Positions 28,364-36,013 of a DNA stretch of 64,000 bases are shown here, piece after piece. A program made the translations under genes and the position numbers. The first letter of the stretch is position 1; every line of letters begins with the position of its first letter. Where the stretch lies: positions 1 to 64,000 of the forward strand of contig NZ_MLYP01000043.1 in NCBI RefSeq assembly GCF_001866645.1. The letters run 5' to 3'. This DNA is from Streptomyces colonosanans. Its GTDB lineage: Bacteria > Actinomycetota > Actinomycetes > Streptomycetales > Streptomycetaceae. Below the pieces are notes generated by a model, which saw nothing but the letters and a program-made list of their open reading frames with translations, was not told the DNA's origin and searched no databases.

Positions 28364-29209
28364 ATGTCCCGCCATGTCGCGATCGTCACCGATTCAACGG
28401 CCTACCTGCCGCCGCGGACGATGGAGCGCCACGGCATCACCGCGGTGCCGCTGACCGTCGTCCTGGGCGACCAGGCGCTCGAGGAGGGAACCGAGGTCTC
28501 GGCCCGTTCCCTGGCTCAGGCCCTGCAGAAGCGACGGCCCGTCACCACCTCGCGGCCCAGCCCCGAACTGTTCGCCGAGACCTACCGCAAGGTCGCCGAG
28601 ACGGGCGCGACCGGCATCGTCTCGCTGCACCTGTCCGCCGAGTTCTCGGGCACGTACGACGCCGCGGTGCTCGCAGGGCGCGAGGCTCCCGTGCCGGTAC
28701 GCGTGGTCGACACGGGGATGGTCGCGATGGCCCTCGGCTTCTGCGCGCTGGCCGCCGCGGAGGCCGCGGAGGCGGGCGGCACCGTGGACGAGGCGGTCAC
28801 GGCGGCGGAGAAGCGGGCCGCGGGCACCTCCACGTACTTCTACGTCGACACCCTCGACTATCTGCGGCGCGGCGGCCGGATCGGGGCCGCGCAGGCGCTG
28901 CTGGGCTCGGCGCTCGCCGTGAAGCCGCTGCTGCAGCTGGACGGCGGCCGCATCGAGTTGCTGGAGAAGGTGCGCACGGCGTCCAAGGCGATCGGTCGCC
29001 TGGAGGAGATCGTGGCCGAACGCGCGGGCAGCGCGAACGTCGACATCGCGGTCCACCATCTCGCCGCCCCCGAGCGGGCTTCGGCTCTCGCGGATCGTCT
29101 GCGGGCACGGGTGCCGGGACTGGTCGAGCTGCATGTGAGCGAGGTCGGAGCGGTGATCGGGGCGCATACGGGGCCCGGCCTGCTGGGGGCCGTGGTGTCG
29201 CCGCGGTGA
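28364..29209 (+). CDS. DegV family protein
   Basis: The 281-residue protein has the DegV signatures VAIVTDSTAYLP at the N-terminus, TSRPSPELF, LSAEFSGTYDAA and YLRRGGRIGAAQALLGSALAVKPLL (quoted in parts). DegV proteins bind fatty acids; in Firmicutes homologues (FakB) present the fatty acid to a kinase. No FakA-like gene is next to it here. Start ATG at 28364. Confidence 0.92.
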   Translation: MSRHVAIVTDSTAYLPPRTMERHGITAVPLTVVLGDQALEEGTEVSARSLAQALQKRRPVTTSRPSPELFAETYRKVAETGATGIVSLHLSAEFSGTYDAAVLAGREAPVPVRVVDTGMVAMALGFCALAAAEAAEAGGTVDEAVTAAEKRAAGTSTYFYVDTLDYLRRGGRIGAAQALLGSALAVKPLLQLDGGRIELLEKVRTASKAIGRLEEIVAERAGSANVDIAVHHLAAPERASALADRLRARVPGLVELHVSEVGAVIGAHTGPGLLGAVVSPR

Positions 29210-29345
29210 CGGGTGACGCCCGCCCGCGCGGTCGCAGCCGCGGCTGTTACCCATGTGAGTGACGAGATTATCCACAACTGGGAAGTAATCCCCGGAATTT
29301 GACCAAGATCATCGCGAAGCCGGCGATGTGCCCCATCCTCGGCGC

Positions 29346-30464
29346 ATGGCACTTCGATCACCTTCACGCGCCTCGACTCCTACGAGCGGTCCCGGCCGCG
29401 GGCCTTGCTCCGACGGGCGCACACGCCACCGTCTGCGGCACGCGCGGGGCCGGGCCCGACAGCCCCACCAGCCCCCGGCCGCCGACATCCTGCGCCTGCG
29501 CGCGGAGGCACTCTTCCCGGACGGGGTGAAGGAGTGGCGGGAGTCGGGGAACGGGCCGCCGTCTGCGGCCCGGGACGTCGACCAGCCGCGGATGCGTACG
29601 ACAGCGGGCGGCGGGACCGGCCGACTGCCGGGAGGGGACGGCGTCGAGCCGGTCCGGCTGCCCCGGCCGGGAGGGGCCGCCCCGGCGCCCGCGGCCCGCG
29701 CCGACGGCCCTGTACACGAGGTGCCGGGTGACACATGGGGGGAGCGAAGGTTCGGGCTTGCTGTGCGCGAGCGGCTGCCGCTGTGGCTGCAGACGCGATG
29801 CGGGCTTGAACGCAAGAGCGTGGTGGCGTTGAGCGTGCTGCTCCTGATCGCCGCGGTCTTCGCCGCACAGCATTTCCGGGCCGGGCGGACGCAGCAGGTA
29901 CAGGCACCCGAGGAGGTGCGGGCGGCGGCGCCGCACGGGGTGCGGGAAGCCAAGCGGTGGGCTGAACCGAGTGGTTCGGCAGCGCCACAGCCGGGGGGCG
30001 GGAGCGGGACAGGGGCGGGTGGTGCGGTCGTCGTGGACGTCAGCGGCAAGGTGCGCAAGCCCGGGCTCGTCCGGCTCCCGGCCGGATCCAGGGTCGCGGA
30101 CGCCCTGCTGGCCGCGGGCGGAGCGCGTCCGGGCACCGACACCGACGGCCTCAATCGCGCGCGCTTCCTGGTGGACGGCGAACAGATCGTGGTCGGCGGC
30201 CCCGCCCCCGCGCCGGGCACCGCCCCCGCGGGCGCGGCCATCGGTGGATCCACGAGCGGTGCGGCCCCCGCCACCCCGGTTTCGCTCAGCACGGCGACCG
30301 CGGATCAGCTCAACGCGCTGCCGGGCGTGGGTCCCGTTCTCGCCCAGCGCATCGTCGACTACCGCACCCAGCACGGCGGATTCCGTTCGGTCGACGAACT
30401 CCGCCAGGTCAACGGCATCGGTGAGCGCCGCTTCGCCGACCTGCGGAACCTCGTACGACCATGA
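29346..30464 (+). CDS. comEA: ComEA-like DNA-binding membrane protein
   Basis: The 372-residue protein has a long Arg/Pro-rich N-terminus, a membrane helix near residues 160-180 (SVVALSVLLLIAAVFAAQHF), a SLBB domain (VVVDVSGKVRKPGLVRLPAG) and two C-terminal helix-hairpin-helix motifs (LNALPGVGPVLAQRIVDYR, VNGIGERRFADLRNLV). That order is ComEA. It overlaps comEC by four bases (ATGA). In competent bacteria ComEA binds incoming DNA outside the membrane. The start is uncertain (GTG at 29328 is an alternative). Confidence 0.9.
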   Translation: MALRSPSRASTPTSGPGRGPCSDGRTRHRLRHARGRARQPHQPPAADILRLRAEALFPDGVKEWRESGNGPPSAARDVDQPRMRTTAGGGTGRLPGGDGVEPVRLPRPGGAAPAPAARADGPVHEVPGDTWGERRFGLAVRERLPLWLQTRCGLERKSVVALSVLLLIAAVFAAQHFRAGRTQQVQAPEEVRAAAPHGVREAKRWAEPSGSAAPQPGGGSGTGAGGAVVVDVSGKVRKPGLVRLPAGSRVADALLAAGGARPGTDTDGLNRARFLVDGEQIVVGGPAPAPGTAPAGAAIGGSTSGAAPATPVSLSTATADQLNALPGVGPVLAQRIVDYRTQHGGFRSVDELRQVNGIGERRFADLRNLVRP

Positions 30465-33109
30465 AGGGGCCGGAGGAGGGCGGCGCGGGCGGGCCGCAGC
30501 CGCCGCCCCGGGGCACACGGGCCGGCCCCTCATGGGCAGCGGGCTCCGACCGCACGGCCGCGCACGGCATCCTCGATCCGCCCGCCGCGCGCGCCGCCGT
30601 CCCCGGCAGGCTGGGCGATCCGCACCCCCGGCAGGACAGCCCGACGGACCTGCGACTGGTGCCACCCGCGCTCGCGGCCTGGGTGACGGCGGCAGCGGCG
30701 GTGGACGCCCCGCCCGCGTGGGTCACCGGTGTGGTCGTCATCTGCCTCGCTGCGGCAGGCGGGTTGCTGGTGGTGCGGCGGCAGGGGACGAGCGGTGACA
30801 CCGAGGCCGGTCGCCGGCCCCGGGGCTCCTGGCCGAAGGTGTCCGTCGCCGCCTTGCTGCTCAGTGTCGCGGCGGCCGGGGCTTCCGCCGGGCTTCACGG
30901 CGCGGACCTGCGGAGGGGTCCCGTCCCTGCGCTCGCGCGTCAGCACGCCGAGGTGAGCGCGGAGATCGAGGTCACCTCCGATCCACGGTTCACCCGGCCC
31001 AGGGTCAGGGGCGACCACGCGACGCCGACCGCCGTACTGCTCGACGGAAGGATCCGGCGTCTGATGAAGCCGGACGGGACCGTGACGGCGACCCGGGCAC
31101 CGGTCCTGGTGATCGTCGATATGAACCGCCGGACGGTGACGAGCGGTTCGGCGGGTGCCGCGAAGGAGGCCTGGGCCACTTCCTGGCCGACGCTGCTGCC
31201 CTCCACGCGGGTGCGGGTGACCGCGCGGCTGGTACCCCCGCTGACCGGGGGCGACCGCATCGCCGCCGTGGCGCGGGTGCGAGGCGGGGAACCGCCCGAC
31301 GTGGTGGGCGGGCCCACCGGGGCGCAACGCTGGGCGGGGCGGCTGCGCGCCGGGCTGCGGGAGGCGACGGAAGGGCTCGATCCGGATCCGCGGGCGCTCT
31401 TGCCCGGGCTGGTCGTCGGGGACACCGCACGGGTCACGCCCGAACTGGACGACGCCTTCAAGGCGACCGACCTCGCCCATCTGCTGGCCGTCAGCGGAGG
31501 CAACTTCACAATCCTGCTGGCCCTGTTCATCGGACCGGCAGGCCTGGCGCAGCGCGTCGAGCGCCGGGGGCTCGCACCCCGGCTCGGCATCCCGCTGCGC
31601 GGGACGGCGCTGCTCGGCGGTGCGCTCATGCTCGGGTTCGTGGTCGTGTGCCGACCGGATCCGAGCGTGCTGCGGGCCGCTGCCTGCGGCGCGGTCGCTC
31701 TGCTCGCCCTCGTGACCGGGCGCCGCAGATCCCTGCTTCCCGCGCTGGCCACGGCCGTCCTGCTGCTGGTGCTCTACGACCCCTGGCTCGCCCGGAGCTA
31801 CGGCTTCCTGCTCTCCGTGCTGGCGACCGGCGCCCTGCTCACCATCGCCCCGCGCTGGAGTGCGTCGCTGCGACGGCGCCGTGTGCCGCCGCGCCTGGCC
31901 GAGGCACTGGCCGCGGCGGCTGCCGCGCAGGCGCTGTGCGCGCCGGTCATCGCGGTGTTGTCGGCGCGGGTGAGCCTGGTCGCGGTGCCGTGCAACCTGC
32001 TGGCGGAGTTCGCGGTGGCGCCGGCGACGGTGCTGGGCTTCGCCGCACTCGCGGCCGCACCGGTGGCCATGCCCGTTGCCAAGGCGCTGGCATGGGGCGC
32101 GAGTTGGCCGGTGGGGTGGATCGCCGGTATTGCGCGTACGGGGGCGTCGCTGCCGGGCGGGGGAGTGGACTGGCCGGGCAGTTGGCAGGGGGCGTTGTTG
32201 CTCGCGGCCGTGACGGTGCTCGTCGTGTCCATCGGCCGGCGCCTTCTGCGGTACCCCTGGCTGGCCGGCGTCTGTGCCCTGGTGCTGCTGCTCGTGGTGG
32301 TGCAGCCGCCGCCCCTGCCGCGGGTGATCACCGGATGGCCACCGCCCGGCTGGAGGTTCGCCATGTGCGATGTGGGCCAGGGGGACGCGACCGTGCTCGC
32401 GGCGGGCGACGGCACGGCAGTGGTCGTGGACGCGGGTCCCGATCCGGCGCTGGTCGACCGATGTCTGACCCGGCTCGGCATCACCCGTATCCCGCTGCTG
32501 GTGCTGACCCACTTCCACGCCGACCATGTGGCGGGACTGCCGGGCGTGCTGCGTGGGCGTTCGGTGGGCGCGATCGAGACGACCGGGTTCGAGGAGCCAC
32601 CGGACCAGGCCGCGTCCGTACGGGCGCAGGCGGCCGCCCGGCACGTTCCGGTGACGCGCGGTGTGGCCGGGGAGCATCGCCGCACGGGGGCCCTCGACTG
32701 GCAGGTGCTGTGGCCGCCGCCGGCACCCGCCCTGTCCCCGGACGGTCCGAACGACGCGAGCATCGCACTGCTCGTACGCTCTGCGGGACTCACCCTGTTG
32801 CTGCTCGGCGATCTCGAACCGTCCGCCCAGCAGGGGCTGTTGAGGTCACCGGCCGGTGCCGGGCTGGGGCCCGTGGACGTCCTCAAGGTCGCCCATCACG
32901 GGTCGGCCTACCAGGACCCGCAGCTCATACGGAGGGTGGCGCCGCGGCTCGCGCTGGTGTCGTGCGGCCGGGACAACCCGTACGGCCATCCGGCGCCGAG
33001 CACCCTTGCGGCGCTGCGGGACGAGGGTGCGCTCGTGCTGCGTACGGACCGGGACGGGGCGATCGCCGTCGTCGGGGAGGGCAACGGGCTGGGCGTGGCG
33101 AGGGACTGA
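30461..33109 (+). CDS. comEC: ComEC/Rec2-type DNA channel protein
   Basis: The 882-residue polytopic membrane protein has an N-terminal hydrophobic pair, an OB-like segment, the competence domain with LLAVSGGNFTILLAL near residue 340 and about eight more membrane helices. It ends in a metallo-beta-lactamase-like domain with THFHADHVAGL near residue 685. This is full-length ComEC, the inner-membrane DNA channel. It is translationally coupled to comEA. Natural transformation is not established for Streptomyces, so the pair's role there is open. Confidence 0.93.
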   Translation: MKGPEEGGAGGPQPPPRGTRAGPSWAAGSDRTAAHGILDPPAARAAVPGRLGDPHPRQDSPTDLRLVPPALAAWVTAAAAVDAPPAWVTGVVVICLAAAGGLLVVRRQGTSGDTEAGRRPRGSWPKVSVAALLLSVAAAGASAGLHGADLRRGPVPALARQHAEVSAEIEVTSDPRFTRPRVRGDHATPTAVLLDGRIRRLMKPDGTVTATRAPVLVIVDMNRRTVTSGSAGAAKEAWATSWPTLLPSTRVRVTARLVPPLTGGDRIAAVARVRGGEPPDVVGGPTGAQRWAGRLRAGLREATEGLDPDPRALLPGLVVGDTARVTPELDDAFKATDLAHLLAVSGGNFTILLALFIGPAGLAQRVERRGLAPRLGIPLRGTALLGGALMLGFVVVCRPDPSVLRAAACGAVALLALVTGRRRSLLPALATAVLLLVLYDPWLARSYGFLLSVLATGALLTIAPRWSASLRRRRVPPRLAEALAAAAAAQALCAPVIAVLSARVSLVAVPCNLLAEFAVAPATVLGFAALAAAPVAMPVAKALAWGASWPVGWIAGIARTGASLPGGGVDWPGSWQGALLLAAVTVLVVSIGRRLLRYPWLAGVCALVLLLVVVQPPPLPRVITGWPPPGWRFAMCDVGQGDATVLAAGDGTAVVVDAGPDPALVDRCLTRLGITRIPLLVLTHFHADHVAGLPGVLRGRSVGAIETTGFEEPPDQAASVRAQAAARHVPVTRGVAGEHRRTGALDWQVLWPPPAPALSPDGPNDASIALLVRSAGLTLLLLGDLEPSAQQGLLRSPAGAGLGPVDVLKVAHHGSAYQDPQLIRRVAPRLALVSCGRDNPYGHPAPSTLAALRDEGALVLRTDRDGAIAVVGEGNGLGVARD

Positions 33110-33110
33110 G

Positions 33111-33454
33111 GTGGCGGACTCCGCACAGGTTGACGCCTGCCTGAGCAGGATCGGGGCCGAACACCCGGCCCGGCCCACCACCGATGCGCTGCGCGAACTG
33201 CAGCTGCGTCACCTCCGACGGTCCCGTTCGAGAACCTGTCGATCCGCCTCGGCGAGGAGATCGTGCTGGAGGAGGAGTGGCTGCTCGACGAGATCGAGGG
33301 AGCGCGTCGGGGCGGCTTCTGCTGCGAACCCGCCGGGGCGTTCGGGGCGTTGCCGCGGGCGCTCGGCCCCGACATGGAGCTGGACAGGGTGCCGCGGGTG
33401 CGAAAAGCCGAGCGGAAAAGTCCAATTGGGGGTACTCCGGTTACTCATGCGTAG
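33111..33454 (+). pseudogene. Arylamine N-acetyltransferase remnant, frameshifted and truncated
   Basis: Starting at a GTG next to the comEC stop, the first frame reads VADSAQVDACLSRIG and LRELQLRHL. One base is missing near 33215, after which a second frame reads VPFENLSIRLGEEIVL and RRGGFCCEPAGAFGALPRALG. These are the N-terminal landmarks of arylamine N-acetyltransferase (VPFENL, RRGGFC with the catalytic Cys). The frame ends at 33454 after about 115 codons of a normal 270 or so, losing the catalytic His and Asp. It is therefore a remnant. Confidence 0.75.
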
Positions 33455-33569
33455 TCCCAGTACATGCGCCGGTTTCCCGCGATGTAGCCCCGTGTTGCCT
33501 CGAATGCCTTATTGATGATCGAATGCATCTTCGGTAACAGTGGTGTCACGTCGTGCAGGGGTGTCGCAG

Positions 33570-34451
33570 ATGATCGGCCGTTGGCGGGGAAACCGTACGA
33601 ACCGGGTGCAGCGGACCGGGCCGCTCGCGGCGATACGCACGCCGCCCCGCGCCGGAGTGCTCAGCTGCCGGGTACTTGATCCGGTCAACGAGCCGGTGGC
33701 GCACGCCGAGTTCGCGGTCAGCGACGCCCTGGGCCGCAAGGTGGTGACGGGCGAGACGGACCCGTTCGGGTCGTTCCTGGCGACCGTGCCGGCGGGGGAG
33801 TACCGGGTGGCGGCGTCGGCCGAGGGGTACACGCCCTACCTGGCGAGCGCCGTCGTCGCGGAGAACTCCCTGGCCTCGCTGGGCGATGTCACGCTTCAGG
33901 TCGCCCGGCCGCCGGAGCTGCCGAGGGCGGGCGAGTGGGAGATCGACCCGACGCATTCCTCGATCGCGTTCACCGCGCGGCACATCGGACTGGCCCGGAT
34001 CCACGGGCGGTTCAACACCTTCGCGGGGGCGGCCCGGGTCGCCGACCCGATGGAGAGGTCCGCGATGCACGTGGTGATCGACGCGGCCTCCATCGACACC
34101 AACGTCGCGCTGCGCGACCAGCATCTGCGGTCCGCGGACTTCCTGGACGTGACGCGCTTTCCGACCCTGGAGTTCTACAGCGACCGGTTCGTGCACAAGG
34201 GCGGTGCGCGATGGGCGGTTACCGGGGCGCTGACCCTGCACGGGGTGACGCGGACGGTGACGCTGGACACGGAGTACCTCGGCCTCGGTAACGGAGTGGA
34301 GGGCGAGGTCCGGGCCGCCTGCCGGGCCACCACGGAGCTGCACCGCGACGATTTCACGGTGAGCTGGCAGGCGATGCTCGCCCGGGGGATCGCGGCCGTC
34401 GGGCCGAGCATCGTGATCGACCTGGATGTGCAGCTCGTGCCCAAGGGCTGA
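33570..34451 (+). CDS. YceI-family protein with N-terminal carboxypeptidase-regulatory-like domain
   Basis: The 293-residue protein starts with a basic segment, then a beta-sandwich of the carboxypeptidase-regulatory type (residues 28-115: GVLSCRVLDPVNEPVAHAEF, PAGEYRVAASAEGY). The last 170 residues are a YceI lipocalin-like domain (WEIDPTHSSIAFTARHIGLARIHGRF, DFLDVTRFPTLEFYS; quoted in parts). YceI proteins bind polyisoprenoids or related lipids. No signal peptide is evident. The ATG at 33570 has AGGGGT upstream; a GTG at 33540 is also in frame. Confidence 0.88.
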   Translation: MIGRWRGNRTNRVQRTGPLAAIRTPPRAGVLSCRVLDPVNEPVAHAEFAVSDALGRKVVTGETDPFGSFLATVPAGEYRVAASAEGYTPYLASAVVAENSLASLGDVTLQVARPPELPRAGEWEIDPTHSSIAFTARHIGLARIHGRFNTFAGAARVADPMERSAMHVVIDAASIDTNVALRDQHLRSADFLDVTRFPTLEFYSDRFVHKGGARWAVTGALTLHGVTRTVTLDTEYLGLGNGVEGEVRAACRATTELHRDDFTVSWQAMLARGIAAVGPSIVIDLDVQLVPKG

Positions 34452-34492
34452 CCTGCGCGTTCGCCGTCGATGGCGTGCCGGAGAATGGCTCC

Positions 34493-34738
34493 GTGAGCGA
34501 TGTGAGACACGTGCTGGTGCTGCCCGACCGCGATGCCGCGGAAGAGGCGGCGGAGGCACTCGGGGAGCGGTTCGGCCTGGACGAGGAGCCGCGGATCGTG
34601 CGGGACGCCCTGGCCGGTGAGGACGATGCCGAGGACGCGCAGTGGCTCGTGGTGCTGCGGGACGAGGAAGGGCTGCTCGACCCGGAGTGGCTGGACGAGT
34701 TCGCAGGGGAGTGGGACGGCTGGCGGGAGGAGCCGTGA
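34493..34738 (+). CDS. Small acidic conserved protein
   Basis: The 81-residue protein is very acidic (MSDVRHVLVLPDRDAAEEAAE to the end EWDGWREEP), with an alpha/beta pattern. GTG start with GGAG 9 nt upstream. It is not recognised functionally. The fold resembles ribonuclease-E-inhibitor RraB-like small proteins in sequence flavour only, and I do not assign that function. Confidence 0.65.
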   Translation: MSDVRHVLVLPDRDAAEEAAEALGERFGLDEEPRIVRDALAGEDDAEDAQWLVVLRDEEGLLDPEWLDEFAGEWDGWREEP

Positions 34739-34820
34739 CCTGTGGGGCGGCGACGGGGTCCGGCGGTGAGCGGCCGGAGCCGGGACCGTGTTGTCAGTGG
34801 CGCGTGGGATGCTTTCCGTG

Positions 34821-35810
34821 ATGGCCAAGAAGACCGCGAATGACGACCTGCTCGCCCCCGTCACCCTGGCCGTGGGCCAGGAGGACCTCCTGCTCGACCG
34901 TGCCGTGCAGGAGGTGGTGGCCGCAGCCCGGGCCGCCGACGCCGACACGGACGTACGGGACCTGACCTCGGACCAGTTGCAGCCCGGCACGCTGGCCGAG
35001 CTGACGAGTCCGTCGCTCTTCGCCGAGCGCAAGGTCGTGGTCGTACGCAACGCACAGGATCTGTCGGCCGACACGATCAAGGAACTGAAAGGGTACTTCG
35101 GCTCGCCCGCCGAGGAGATCACCCTTGTGCTGCTGCACGCCGGCGGCGCCAAGGGCAAGGGGCTGCTCGACGCCGCGCGCAAGGCGGGGGCGCGGGAGGT
35201 GGCCTGCCCCAAGATGACGAAACCGGCGGACCGGCTGGCGTTCGTTCGGGGAGAGTTCCGGACGCAGGGGCGGTCGGCGACGCCCGAGGCGTGCCAGGCG
35301 CTCGTCGACGCGATCGGGAGCGATCTGCGGGAGCTGGCGTCCGCGGTGTCCCAGCTCGTCTCGGACATCGAGGGCACCATCGACGAGGCGGTGGTCGGGC
35401 GGTACTACACCGGACGGGCCGAGGCGTCGAGCTTCACGGTCGCGGACCGGGCGGTCGAGGGGCGGGCCGCCGAGGCGCTGGAGGCGCTCAGATGGTCGCT
35501 GGCCACAGGGGTGGCGCCGGTGATGATCACGAGTGCGCTCGCGCAGGGGGTGCGGGCGATCGGGAAGCTGTCGTCGGCGCGTGGCGGGCGTCCCGCGGAC
35601 CTCGCCCGCGAGCTGGGGATGCCGCCGTGGAAGATCGACCGGGTGCGACAGCAGATGCGGGGATGGACGCCGGAGGGTGTGGCGGTCGCGCTGCGGGCCG
35701 TGGCCGAGGCCGACGCCGGCGTGAAGGGCGGCGGGGACGATCCGGAGTACGCCCTGGAGAAGGCCGTTGTCACGATCGCGCGGGCGGCGCGGTCCAGGGG
35801 GCGGGCGTAG
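34821..35810 (+). CDS. holA: DNA polymerase III subunit delta
   Basis: The 329-residue clamp-loader subunit opens the beta clamp. N-terminal domain: LLAPVTLAVGQEDLLLDRAVQEVV (quoted in parts) and SPSLFAERKVVVVRNAQDL. Middle: CQALVDAIGSDLRELASAVSQLV. C-terminal collar: ALRWSLATGVAPVMITSALA and PPWKIDRVRQQMRGW. The length is normal. Start at ATGGCCAAGAAG (34821). A strong terminator follows at 35903, then the integrated element, which has not altered the coding sequence. Confidence 0.94.
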   Translation: MAKKTANDDLLAPVTLAVGQEDLLLDRAVQEVVAAARAADADTDVRDLTSDQLQPGTLAELTSPSLFAERKVVVVRNAQDLSADTIKELKGYFGSPAEEITLVLLHAGGAKGKGLLDAARKAGAREVACPKMTKPADRLAFVRGEFRTQGRSATPEACQALVDAIGSDLRELASAVSQLVSDIEGTIDEAVVGRYYTGRAEASSFTVADRAVEGRAAEALEALRWSLATGVAPVMITSALAQGVRAIGKLSSARGGRPADLARELGMPPWKIDRVRQQMRGWTPEGVAVALRAVAEADAGVKGGGDDPEYALEKAVVTIARAARSRGRA

Positions 35811-35902
35811 TCACAGGGGCGCGTCTGCGCCCAGTGGGCCTGCCGCCCCGCGCCCCCACGGGGTCGGGCCCCGGATTCGGCGCACCCGCGCCCCGTGCAC
35901 GC

Positions 35903-35951
35903 CGAAGGCCCCGCCGCCCGTCCTGGGGAAGGAGGGGCGGCGGGGCCTTCG
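35903..35951. terminator. Terminator after holA
   Basis: Seventeen bases at 35903-35919 pair perfectly with 35935-35951. It lies between the holA stop and attL, so it also shields the element from holA transcription. Confidence 0.85.
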
Positions 35952-35963
35952 ATTCAAGCTCGT

Positions 35964-36013
35964 GGGCTCGTACCCGCGTGGCGAACGCAGGCCGTGGTAA
36001 CTATCGTCCCAAC
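35964..36013. other. attL, left integration junction
   Basis: Contains the 14 bp core GCGAACGCAGGCCG (35981-35994), repeated at 49739-49752. The left arm GGGCTCGTACCCGCGTGGCG is host-derived; the right arm, ending CCCAAC next to the integrase ATG, is element-derived. The proposed crossover dinucleotide is AA at 35984-35985. Confidence 0.8.

Noticed and set aside
30530..32677. Minus-strand frame opposite comEC, rich in His/Gln/Arg
   Set aside because: Composition is the reverse complement of membrane-helix codons; no protein features.
35951..36000. tRNA-like sequence at attB (a GGGTTCGTAC stretch on the minus strand)
   Set aside because: No cloverleaf can be drawn. The element integrates into a non-coding gap, not a tRNA gene.
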